Below are positions 22,364-32,600 of a stretch of 64,000 bases of DNA, one piece after another. The first letter of the stretch is position 1; each line of letters begins with the position of its first letter. The notes beneath the pieces are model-generated. The model was not told the DNA's origin. It saw nothing but the letters and a program-made list of their open reading frames with translations, and ran no database searches. The position numbers were made by a program, and so were the translations under genes. This DNA comes from Gracilariopsis chorda. Lineage: Eukaryota > Rhodophyta > Florideophyceae > Gracilariales > Gracilariaceae. The stretch spans positions 62,001 through 126,000 of the forward strand of contig NBIV01000076.1 in NCBI GenBank assembly GCA_003194525.1, written 5' to 3'.

Positions 22364-22852
22364 TCAAAGAATAACATTGAACCTTGAACCGTTTGCGCGC
22401 TGTAAGGTAAAGTTGTAGGTCTTCCAGTCGACGTGCAGGCGAGCAGAATGAAGCCATTCTCGACATACACTTACCAATGGTAGACCGTTATCCTCGTCAT
22501 TGATCTCGATAACGTAGACCAAGACCGGAATAGACAAGTGGCCGAGGGAGATGTGCATTGGTGCCTCGAAGAGAATAGGAACTGTTGAATTGTTGCCAAG
22601 TTCAGTGAAGGGGAATGCAGAAGCGCTGAGAGAAATTTGGCAGAGACGAGCCAAGTGCAGTGACATGACAGCGTAAGAGGCTCCAGGATCGAGGTGGAAG
22701 GCAACCCTATGGCTATTTAAAGCACCTTTGTAGATCATTTCGCCCTTTGGAGCAGTGTCGATGGCTGAGAGCTTCGGTCGAGCCTTCGAACTGTTTGGAT
22801 TCGCATTTGCGTGCGAAGCTCTTAGTTTTTTGCCCGGTGGTTTGGTGGGCAC
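22364..22852 (-). pseudogene. Gypsy-3 protease region
   Basis: An open stretch of about 162 residues just upstream of the polymerase. F-H-L-D-P-G-A-S-Y-A-V is the aspartic protease active site, with proline where threonine or serine is normal (D-P-G-A), so the enzyme is probably dead even though the frame is open here. A downstream hydrophobic L-P-L-V run fits the flap and second half of retropepsins. Confidence 0.65.
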
Positions 22853-22899
22853 TGGGCTGCGGCATCAGTCACAATGTTGCGGAAGGGGTGACGAGGGTC

Positions 22900-24060
22900 G
22901 CTCCAAGGCTTCTTGCGACATTTCATGCAGCGATTGATGGCGCGATTTACACCATTCTCGACAGCGTTTAGTACGTCGGAGGGTCCCCAGGAAACAGCAT
23001 CGGGATCCTTACCGATCAGACTGGGGTATGAATGCCTTGAATTTGCGTTCTTCTTTCCTGGTTCCTTGTTCTTGTGAGAAAGTTTGGATTGCTTGGGGTC
23101 GAAAGAGCTCGCATCGTTCCACTTCTCCGAGATATAGATCGTGCGTAAGTAGTTGTAAAACTAGGAATTGATATAGGATTACCGTCGGAAAAGCGTTCGG
23201 ATAACTTCTTACGGAGAAGCAGAGATAGCGAGAGCTGCAGAAACGTAACAGCCTCAGACAAAGGTGTATGAAAGATCTCCACCAGTTCTCTGAACCTCGC
23301 GATATGGCTCTCTATGTAACCATTGAGTCGCAGTTGGATCAAAGCAACACGAGCCATTTCACTTTCGTTCGCAGGTAAAAATTCGGCTATCATAGGCTCT
23401 TGCAGAATGGATAGATTCGGGAACGAAATGCCATCATGAGTTGCGCGATCATACCACAGATCTGCATGATCACGTAATAAACATACGGCAATGTCAACTT
23501 CCTATGCGTCAGAAGTGCTTGAGCACAAGTTGGTCACTTTTCCGATACCTGAGATAAAGGAACAAACGTTGACGGAAGTCCGTTCAGATTCCTTCCCATG
23601 ATAAGTGGCAAAGTTTGAAGATTTCAACATGTTCAGAAGAACGGGTAGTCTTCCGGGATGTTGTTGGGGTGGTGGGTCCACCGGAGTGATGTCCAAAGGG
23701 AGCAAGAACTGTAGGCCCAGATGCAGGTAAAGCGGCTGTGACAGTCTCAGTCAGGGAGCTCACTTTGGAGGCTAAAGCATCCAATGAAGCGTGCTGCTGC
23801 TGGATCATTTCGAAAAGGGATTTCGGAAGTACTCCTTTTGCTCCCGGAGATGGTGTATGGGAGGCAGCTGCGTCATCCGTAGGCGGCAATTCGGCGGTTG
23901 GCTGGTGCAGTGGGGACGGAGCGGCGGGTGGCTGATCTCCGGTTGCACCGTTTTGAGGCGACGGATTTGCGGTACGGGAAGTTGAGCTGGCTTTCTGTGC
24001 TCTGAGGCATGCTCTGGAGTGAGACTCGCTTGTGGGGGCATCTTTGTCGTAGCGGGACTG
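22900..24060 (-). pseudogene. Gypsy-3 Gag region, broken
   Basis: Two frames cover the Gag position. The upstream one (23584-24111) is rich in proline, alanine, serine and threonine with a short heptad-like stretch (L-F-E-M-I-Q-Q-Q-H-A-S-L-D-A-L). The downstream one (23016-23393) reads like the capsid helical region of gypsy Gag (E-F-L-P-A-N-E-S, R-V-A-L-I-Q-L-R-L-N-G-Y, A-R-F-R-E-L). A cysteine pair, C-M-K-C-R, near 22920 may be what is left of a zinc knuckle. Confidence 0.6.
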
Positions 24061-24103
24061 AAAAATTCGGACGAAAGGCGTTCGAAATGCAGATACTACC
24101 GAA

Positions 24104-24307
24104 TGTAACAAAGTGATGGTGAATGAAGTCTGACCTTCTCCAAATGAAGGGGAACGTCAGCTGACGCTCATTTTATACAGGTCTTGTAGCAGTCTACAGA
24201 CTTCTATGACTACGCTACAAGCTAGCTACTGTCTGTGAACATGACAGCTACAAGCCGATCACGGTGTTCAGCCGTGACTTGGCTTGTAGGCTGTCTTCTG
24301 TGTTACA
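24104..24307 (-). repeat. Gypsy-3 5' LTR (204 bp)
   Basis: Partner of 19136-19339, carrying the same TATA box in the element's sense. The bases just inside (minus strand TTCGGTAGTATCTGC) stand where a primer-binding site belongs, but they do not match a tRNA end that I recognise. Confidence 0.92.
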
Positions 24308-24312
24308 GTACC
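24308..24312. other. Target-site duplication GTACC, right copy
   Basis: Exact partner of 19131-19135; it also restores the gypsy-2 LTR reading GTACCTAATACTTTT. Confidence 0.9.
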
Positions 24313-24908
24313 TAATACTTTTAAGAAGTCTTTTGTAGTAAATAAGCTATTGCATGGCACACTACAGGGCTATTGAGAAATGGCGGGTGGCGTATAATGC
24401 TTTTCTGGCGCATTCTGTGATCCTATATTTTAAATATGATATAAATCGTTATGTTATTATTATTTACATTAATATCTAAATAGTATTTTGGCGCGGTTAT
24501 TGGCAAGAACTTATAGAGACACTAGCTTGGGCTCATGAAAGAACACCTCTTGCTAACTCTACTTAGCCCGCACGGACAGCACCTGCACCTTCAGTAAAAC
24601 CAGACTTCATACCACCAAACGGACTAGTATTAGGTTGTATTTGGCAATAAAGACAGGCCACTGGCCTTTTTTGACCAGCACGATAAATCACAAGCAGTGC
24701 AAAACCGCCAACACTCTGGGCGTTTTTTCTGACCACGCCTGACGCAGTTGTTTGTGCGATCCTGTATTTGTCAAATGCAGTCTCCACAATTCGACTGTCT
24801 GGATCACCGAGCTAATGTTTCTCGCGCGCATTCTAGGAAGTCCCTCTACTGACCTATGTGTTACGTTGGCTGGTCAACATCTTACTAAAAGCATTGCCAC
24901 TCTTCACG
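24308..24908 (+). repeat. Right LTR of gypsy-2, second segment
   Basis: Continues the LTR from 19135 and aligns with 2126-2200 and 9845-10242. About 130 A/T-rich bases near 24420-24545 have no partner in the left copy. The LTR ends at about 24906-24908, after CACTCTTCA, directly before the resumed copia RNase H. No clear target duplication survives (CCAAA at 1969-1973 against CGATA or ATAAG here). Confidence 0.7.
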
Positions 24909-25180
24909 ATAAGGCTTTATGTGACACCATCACTATCATTCACAAGAGCAAAACCTACCGACTTCAAAAGACGGTAATGAAGATTACGGAGGTGTTTGAG
25001 TCAGGAGAGCTAGATCAGATATCTTACATACGAGGGGCGATCAACCTTGCTCATGCAATAACGAAAAGAAGCATCAAGCATGCTGCAAACCTGAGCAAAA
25101 TATTCGACCATGGGTGTTCTAACATTGATACTGCTAAGGGTACTACGCACACTGCCGAAGAATGGCAAGAAGAGCAATGA
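24908..25180 (+). pseudogene. Copia RNase H, C-terminal half
   Basis: Resumes the domain cut at 1973. It starts K-A-L-C-D-T-I-T-I-I-H-K-S-K, then K-I-T-E-V-F-E-S-G-E-L-D, A-I-N-L-A-H-A-I-T-K-R (the copia tail motif, normally L-A-D-A-L-T-K) and E-E-W-Q-E-E before a TGA at 25178-25180. This half has no internal stop. The match to the copia copy at 48.2-48.4 kb (D-S-K-A-L-F-D-T-I-T-T-L-H) fixes both its frame and its place. Confidence 0.8.
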
Positions 25181-27123
25181 AGCAGCATTGATAATGTACA
25201 CCCATTACCCATGTTAATCTTGATAGTTGAAGTAAAGTACTAACGCTAAGGGATTATGTCAGTTAGATAATAAACGAAGGCCTCACGGAAAAACAAGAAA
25301 CACCTATAACTTGACAAAGAGCTCACTAAATCATACTTCTTTATAAGTACGAAGTTATACCTATAGCATCCGAATGGCCGTATAGTGTTTTTATTGAAAT
25401 CATGTTAACTCTTCAGGAGCACCCTAAAGCTCCCAGCAGAGTTCTGCCCTTTATTCTTGCATCTAACTTCCTTTAAATGCGTAGGAGATTATAATAATCA
25501 ACCAGTTATCCGATGTTCAACACATAACTATATCTGACATCTCACTAACATGTTGCGAAAATTTTGTAGTATCGCTGCAAAATGGAACATTAAGAGTCTA
25601 GACAAAATAACTTGTAGAATGCAAAACCAGTTTTAAAAATTATAATTTAACGTCCAGTGTATATTTATGGAATTATTCTTCTCGTTACACCTGTTCTACG
25701 TTAAATAATCCAAACATTTTTAATTCGTTTTGTTATAGTTTTTAGATGAAAACAATCTTCTTTCTTTTATACCCTGTAAAAACATTTCTTTCTGTATAGG
25801 ACACACACTAGCTTGATACATGCAGTACAGAATGTCATCAAAAAACGCCATGCAGTAGATGTAGAAGTTGCGAACCAGAATTGTCAAGACAATCGCATTA
25901 AAATATTCAATTATTTCTAGGTAGGCTAGGAATAGTTCAGTAAAGAGCCACAATTATCGATTAATAGTAATATAAATTTGCAAGAGAGCAATTTGAAGAA
26001 GACTGTGGTTGATTTCAACGGAGAAAAGATGTTTAGAGAGAAGAAAACTGCAAAGATTAGAATGTTTTAGGTTAATAAGGAGCAGAACTGCAGTGGAAGT
26101 ATTTAACTCCGTGGTAAAAGTAGAATGAGTGCAGTGAGGGAGTGTACTACTGGAACGCAAAATGTCAGTGATATGACGGCAATGATGAGAAAAGTGGTGA
26201 TGAACTGCTAAGTACATTGCAGTATTTGGAAACTTCTTATTATGCCCTACACATATTGCACTCAACTACGTCCGAATTCATAACACCAGTTCTTTGCTTA
26301 TATTAGGCAGCCTTGAAGAGCATTCAATGGATGAATCGAAGTTATCGAGTCCTGATTGGGTGAAGCTAAAACCTCAAAAAGTTATGAGTCTAGGGCGCAT
26401 TGGAACGTTGATCAACTGAGGTTATCGGTCTCTGATTGGCTGTTCTTTCAACCTGTATTCACAATGTGAATTCACTGAGTCCTAAGAAAATATGAACATG
26501 CGAGTACCACAGCAAAGAGAACTATATATTTAATGCATTCCAATGCGTTATGCTATTTTTCTGGAACGATAATGTAAGAAAATTTCAAATTTTGAGGTAG
26601 AGGAAAACCCCTCCTCCGTTTCCCGTAGCACTCAAAGAATATCTATTGTGCCTCTGGAAAGAAATTTTGAGCCAAAAATTTTGAGTCTAGCATCCTTATT
26701 CCGTCTCTAAATCACTGTGTCAACTTAATAATTCAGGCAAAGCCTCTAAAAGCGTATCAAAAGAAAACTCGTTGAGAGTCACTTTTGAGGGCTTCATTAC
26801 ACCAAAACTGGACAGCTGTATCAGCAAATCTTTTCTTTATTTGACCAATCAAGAGCCCATGCTATCTCTAGCTTGCCAACTTCTGTCCCAAGTGTCTAAG
26901 ACACTTGGGACCAAAGTTGGTCCAACCTCGGTTCCCGCCTTTTCTACCAACGGCCAGACATGCAACCTGTCCCAGACAGGTTTAAGACTCTACCACTTTT
27001 CTGTAATCCTCAATCCCACCGTTTTTTATTTAGTAGCATCGCTAAACTTGCATATCCTACGACCCTTTCAGATCACCGAAACAGAATACCAACTAGGTCT
27101 CCATTTGCGCACCGCATTCTACC
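25181..27123. other. Non-coding, A/T-rich stretch
   Basis: No gene is recognisable. It is richer in A and T than the flanks, and its short open frames look random. GTTATCGAGTCCTGATTGG (about 26340) and GTTATCGGTCTCTGATTGG (about 26424) form a pair of imperfect direct repeats. Three close hairpin-forming sequences lie at 26885-26982. Confidence 0.5.
26885..26911. repeat. 27-bp perfect palindrome in a hairpin cluster
   Basis: GTCCCAAGTGTCT is followed, after one A, by its exact reverse complement. It overlaps GGACCAAAGTTGGTCC at 26908-26923, and AACCTGTC-CCA-GACAGGTT follows at 26964-26982. Function unknown. Confidence 0.8.
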
Positions 27124-27280
27124 TGTAGCAAAGAAGACAGCGTACTATCCAAGTCATGCCTGATCACCTTGTAGCTGTCATGTTCACAGACAGTAGCTAG
27201 CGTGTACCTGTCATGTTTACAGACAGTGGTTAGTCTAGAGAAGGTCAGACCTCATTCACTATCTCTTCGTGACACTTACA
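27124..27280 (+). repeat. Solo LTR fragment related to gypsy-3
   Basis: In reverse orientation to the gypsy-3 copies it matches TGTAGC...AAGAAGACAGC, CTTGTAGCTGTCATGTTCAC, AGACAGTAGCTAGC and GAAGGTCAGAC near the end, then GACACTTACA. At 157 bp it lacks an internal block of about 45 bp. No element body is attached and no flanking duplication is evident, so it is an old solo LTR. Confidence 0.6.
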
Positions 27281-29558
27281 GTATCATAAAACGCTAATCG
27301 ATGAACAACCAATCTCAAAGTGCACCAATACGTCCTGGTTTATATCTGCTGTCTGATGCAATTCTGGTTTACCAACTACGCATGTATCATACCCGTATCC
27401 CCACAATCCGCTGGTCACAGAGACAGACAAATATGGTAAGTGTTCATTTGATATTTGTAGACAAACGTTTTTCCGTTACTTCATTGAGAAAATGAAATGA
27501 TTGGCCATGACTTCTCGGCCAACACAGCTGCTCATACTGCACCCACCCTCTGTTTTGACGTGTGCCATTAGAGATGCAAGCCTGCGCAAAATTCTTGTCT
27601 CTAAAGCAGAGCTTTTAGAGGCAGGATTTTAGCGGCACGATAGATACGCTCTTATGAACTCTTGAGCAGCTTTCTGACTGGGCTTCATCACAAGACGGTG
27701 ACGCAGGGGGCCAAAATAAATGCCAAATTAGCCTAAAAAGGGTGTTCCTCGTAGCTCAAAGCCCCAACAAAATGAAACAACACAAACAAAAGATCAAAAT
27801 AACAACCAATGCAGGAACCAAAAGGACTCAACCTGCAACGATAAAAACAAATACAAAAGAGAAGCACAAAGTTCTATCCAAAGAAAAACTTCTTGATATT
27901 TCGTGAAACGGCGCACCACCCAAGAATTATTTTAAGGATCACTTGGAGTCAGACTAACGGCTTCCGGTACGACACTCCGGATGTGAAGTAATTTCTGCAG
28001 CCTACCTACTTTTGCACCAACCAACATCAGGTGCTTACAATCCTTACAGAGCTTCCAAAGGAGAGTTACTAACAGCAGGATATACTTTCAATCAATACGC
28101 AATCTGGACTTTTGCAGGATAGTTTGCACGGCCCTTTGCCTGCAGACAACTTCAAGTCAAGCTCCTTTGTCCGGAAACCATCTTTCGAACGTCATCGTCA
28201 ACAAAGCTCCGGTAGGGGCTCAAAGACGACAAAGACGCCTTTGGTACACACTACCCGTCTCCCGTCTACGCGAAGGGCACTTCAGCTCGTCTTATCGACG
28301 GTATTGCCTCACTCCAAGTATGCAAGAAGCGGGAAGCGCCTCATTTAGTGCGGTTGAGAGTTGATGGTTGCTAATAAAAGTTGAAACAGTTGTGGGGGTG
28401 AGGGTTTTTAGAGGTTATTCTTGGAATGAGTCCAAACCAAATTCCGCGACTCAACTCGCCCTTTTATAGAGCCAAAAAGCATGCAGAACAACACAGAAAC
28501 GCATTACTACTTTTTACTTACTCGTGTGTGCGTCAAGGTTACTCCATTGGCTTCCAGAAGCCTCTGAAGCTGCACACTCACCAATAGTAATTTAGCAACT
28601 GGCGCCTGAATCACCGAAATACAGTGGTAATGCTGGGCCAGCGAAGCTTAGAATGCTCCAGACACTGCTGGTGCACTCTACACGTGTGTTCCAGCAGTGC
28701 TGGAACATTCTACCAATTTCGCGACCGACACTGACAAAGGGCTCATTGCTGTTCTGCGCTACCTTTTCCTCTTTGCTCATCATAGCCTTTTACAAATGAG
28801 CCAATCAGGTTTGTTTAAAGAATATCACGACTCCGTGATTAGAAAAGATATCCCGGGGTACCTTTACGAAGCCACCTACGTGGCAAACGGTATAAGGGTT
28901 ACCAAGGGTGGTAATTTGAATGCACGCTGTCGCGCCTCCAAGGATTCAACACCTCCACGAACATTGCGCTGTCTCCATTCCGCGGTGCAACGCTCCCTTC
29001 CTTCGTGCGTCTGCTAAGACGTACCAAAGGTACCGTTGGTACCGTTGGCAACTTTACCAGAATTAACATTCGTGATCCTGATGAGAAGGCTCCGCATCAG
29101 ACTAGTGCTTCCTCATTCCCACACTGTGAGATACAGCTAATCCCACTCCAAGAGCACGCCTCCACGTAGCCCCATTAACTGCCGATTTCGTGCAATCTTC
29201 CAAAGCCATGTTGTTTGACAACGTTTGCCTCATTGATTGTCTTTGAATATCTCTCTCTGAGGTTAAGTCAGCAGTCAACTCCAGAAATTTCTGGCCCGAC
29301 TGCACATGCAGTAATCCATATTCAGGATTATACGCAGCGATGCCTTCTCTGGTCAACACGCACAGCGCAAACTTGGCCCGCAGAAGGAGCGTCATACATA
29401 TCTTTGGTTAGAAGAGGCAAAAAACTGAAGTACCAAAGGTGCAGGTGTAGCCGTCTTCTTCATTGCTGCCCGGGCGCATGATCAATTGCGCACAAGCATA
29501 ACCCCCTCCCAATCCTCAAGATGTGAGTTTCACTGCAACCCCAGCATGCACTAGAACG
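27281..29558. other. Intergenic region upstream of the vWD gene
   Basis: Short open frames exist (for example 28112-28348 and 28697-29017), but none shows a family motif, signal peptide or convincing composition. A heat-shock-element-like inverted repeat lies at 28650-28711. The repeat-like GGTACCGTTGGTACCGTTGG stands near 29027. Confidence 0.4.
28650..28711. promoter_or_regulatory. Imperfect inverted repeat with heat-shock-element-like core
   Basis: Arms AGAATGCTCCAGACACTGCT (28650-28669) and CCAGCAGTGCTGGAACATTCT (28691-28711) are near reverse complements around a loop of about 20 nt. The right arm contains GAACATTC, which matches the GAAnnTTC unit of heat-shock elements. Whether it is a binding site or a chance hairpin cannot be decided from sequence. 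Confidence 0.35.
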
Positions 29559-29566
29559 GTATAAAG
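29559..29566 (+). promoter_or_regulatory. TATA box of the vWD-domain gene
   Basis: GTATAAAG about 75 bases before the ATG at 29641, the usual distance for a short 5' leader in a compact genome. No other TATA-like site is as close. Confidence 0.55.
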
Positions 29567-29640
29567 TTCATCGCTCTTCATCATATCATGGAAGAAAGCT
29601 ATTTGCTTTCAACCGCAGCGAATAGCTACATATTGCCAAG

Positions 29641-32600
29641 ATGATCACAGGACGGGTTATATTCGTCCTTGTGGTAGTTCTATTTTCCAATGTCCTCACC
29701 GTCGTTGAGGCCCAGCCACAAAGGCGTCGCGTGAGTTGTCCACACATATGCTTTCCGAGGTTCGCCCATGGTCGCCGTTTTGCTTCCAAACTCTGTTCGC
29801 GCCCTAGATATCGCTCCGACTGTGTCGTCCGCTCTTGCACTGTTTTCCGTCGTCACATCCGCGGATTTGCATGTGCACGTCCCTTGCCATCACCCTCACC
29901 GTCTTCTTCACCCTCACCTTCTCCTACTGCCAGTCCGGAGCCTTCCTTCTCCGATCTTACTTTCCGAACTGGACCGTTATCGAGTTCTGCCTTGGTTTCG
30001 TCTACCGACGCTGAAAGTGATGATCAGTACTCTTTCTCCTTCAATGGTACTCTTAACGCCAATGGTGTGGTATCGCTCGATGCCGTTGCATTCGCAATAG
30101 ACTCTGTGGAATGTACGGAGGAAGGTACAATTCGTATCAAGACCCTGTCAGATGTCGCCCTCACGCAGTCTTTGGAACAAATGTATCCCAACAATTCGGT
30201 TCTCGTCATCAGCCGTGCTCTATTCGGAGAATGTACTCTCTTACCAAACGAGGTTTCCGAAGATGTACCCGACTCTGATCGGTCGAGGGAGTTTGCCGAT
30301 ACCTATCTCATTGTTGAGTCCGTCACCGGGTCCCCGACAGATGCTTTCATCCGTGGCACCCCCACAGGATTTTTCGCGCTCTTTGACACCGCCAATCTGC
30401 AAGTGTCACGCATAGCACCTGCAGCTAACTCCACTGCCTTGGCTCCTGTGACCAGACCTTTTAAGGTTGCTGCCCAGGCGAATGTGTTTTCTCTCGGCCC
30501 GCTACAAGTGGAAGCAAAGGTATCAGCACGCGACAATGGTAATTTCGATGTGCTTGAAGCCGACTGGGGTTTGGGTGGCCTCAACATAGAGTTTAGGGTC
30601 ACCACAGACGTCAGCGTTGAGGCAGAGCTTGGCGCCAAGCTCGCAGTAGGATCACCCACAATCCCACTGAAGTCTTTCTCCTTAGTCAGCGTTCCAATCT
30701 ACGGCATTCCAGAGTTCGCCCTATTTAACCGTCTTGATGACAGAATAGGCAACTGGTCACTACCAAATTTCAAGCTCGGGGTATTCTTTGAGATCCCCCT
30801 TGTACTCTCGATTCGTGGTGAAATTGGTATCGAACTTGATGCAAAGGCCACCGGCACGTACAACTTCGGCAGGAAACAGCTTGTGTATTTTGCGAAGGGG
30901 CCTTTCACGAACCTCGATGTGGGCGTAAGAGAAGAAGCCAATGAACCTGCATCCACAAGCTTCACCTTCAACCCACCAAGGGACGGTATTTTCGGTGACT
31001 CGCCGGTCGCTCTTAGTGTCACCGCTTTTGCGGGTATTCGTCCTCAAATAGCCTTGTATGCGGCAATTCTCAATGCACGGCTCTCTGGAGATGCCGGTGT
31101 GGAAATTGAAGCCAAGACAGCGCTGACCAATGCCTTCCCCCCGGCTCCAGGAGGAGTTGCTACTTTTGGCCAGTGCGAAACGTGCCATAAGGTGGAGGTC
31201 AAGGGTGACGCTGTACTAGGTAATATCGGGGTCTTCGCGAAGCTGGGCCTTGAAACACCCCCGGTCAACATATTTGGTAGATCATTCAGTATACCTGTCG
31301 CCGTGAAACTGTTCACATTGACTCTCCCCGGAAACCCTTCATTGCGATCAACACTGGTGCAGGCGTGCTATGTTCCAGAGTTTGGTGACAATACGGAGCT
31401 TTGCGGCCAACAGGAATGCTGTGACAGTGAGATTGAAGAGTGTGTGACCACTGACTCTGGCGAGAAGCAGTGCTCGGCTAGCCCATCTCCGTCCATCACT
31501 CCGTCACCAACGCCGACAAATTCTCCCACTACAACTCCCACTCCTACTCCCTCCCCAACCCCAGATGACGGGTCTACATCTAACATGTATACGGATCCTC
31601 ATATCCGCACTTTTGATGGTTTGTCGTACGACTGCCAGGCGAGTGGAGAGTTCATCATTGTGCAATCTCGATCTCTCGGCCTAGAGATTCAAGCAAGGTA
31701 CAGTGGTCCCAATTTCCGCGGAAGCGTTACTACCGGGATCGTGGTTCGACAACGTGGTTTCCCTACGGTGCAAATGTCCATGGCACAAGTTAATGGATCT
31801 CTGTCCACTTCGATATCTGGGTGCCCAGTATCCCTTTTCGTGAACGGTGCTGAAAGAAATGTCACAGATAACGTCGGAGACGGCAACGCAGACGTGTCTT
31901 TATCTGGAAGCAGAGTGATTATCAGACTGCTATCTGGAGTGCGCTTAACGTTCCGACCGAGACGTTCTTCGTTTTTCGGTTGCTACTTTGAAGGTTTGGA
32001 GACGTTCTTGCCCAGAGATATAGTAGACAGCGGAAGCGTTGTCGGACTTCTCGGGTCTCCGAATAACAACTTTGGAGATGACTGGATGAAGCGCTCTGGT
32101 GAGATTGTTCCCCTTCCGAACTCATCTTCTGATCGAATATTTGCGCCTGCTTACAACTACTGCACACAGAACTGGTGTATCCGAAATGCATCTGAGTCTC
32201 TCTTCGTGTACGAACAAGGATTGAACCACACAAGCTTCGATCTGTGCGGGGTGCCATTTGGTTCCCCGATCGACTTGAACAGCGCATCCCCAGAGTTGGT
32301 AGCATTATGTGGCGAGGATCGTGCATGCCTTGTTGACGGACTCGTGGGTGATATTGATGATGCTGCCAGTTCTTTGCAAGCACAAGCAGAAGCAGACACA
32401 AGATCGAGTCGAGTTGCAGCTCTCAAGTTCGAGCCAGCCGTAGTTGCAGTTAACACTGCCGTGAACGTACTGATCATGCTTAATACTACAAAGATTGCGA
32501 ACTCTCTTCCGGATGGTTTGCAGAACTTTGCGTTATTCCGAGTGGATCCCGTCACCGGAAACCCTGGAAGTGCACCTATTATTTCTTTGGAGGACAATGG

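Larger units (their letters stand above)
19136..24307 (-). mobile_element. Gypsy-3 LTR retrotransposon (5172 bp), inactivated
   Basis: A complete but mutated Ty3/gypsy element on the minus strand with 204-bp LTRs and an exact GTACC target duplication. By my count the LTRs differ at about 11 of 204 positions, so it is older than the chromovirus but younger than the gypsy-2 LTR it sits in. From right to left it carries Gag, protease, reverse transcriptase, RNase H and integrase, all with stops or frameshifts. It ends without a recognisable chromodomain. Confidence 0.92.

Noticed and set aside
24091..24103. tRNA-iMet primer-binding site in gypsy-3
   Set aside because: The sequence does not match the TGGTATCAGAGC type and no other tRNA end was recognised.
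28112..28364. Possible small gene in overlapping frames
   Set aside because: Two overlapping open frames of similar length, neither with a motif, signal peptide or clear promoter; likely chance.
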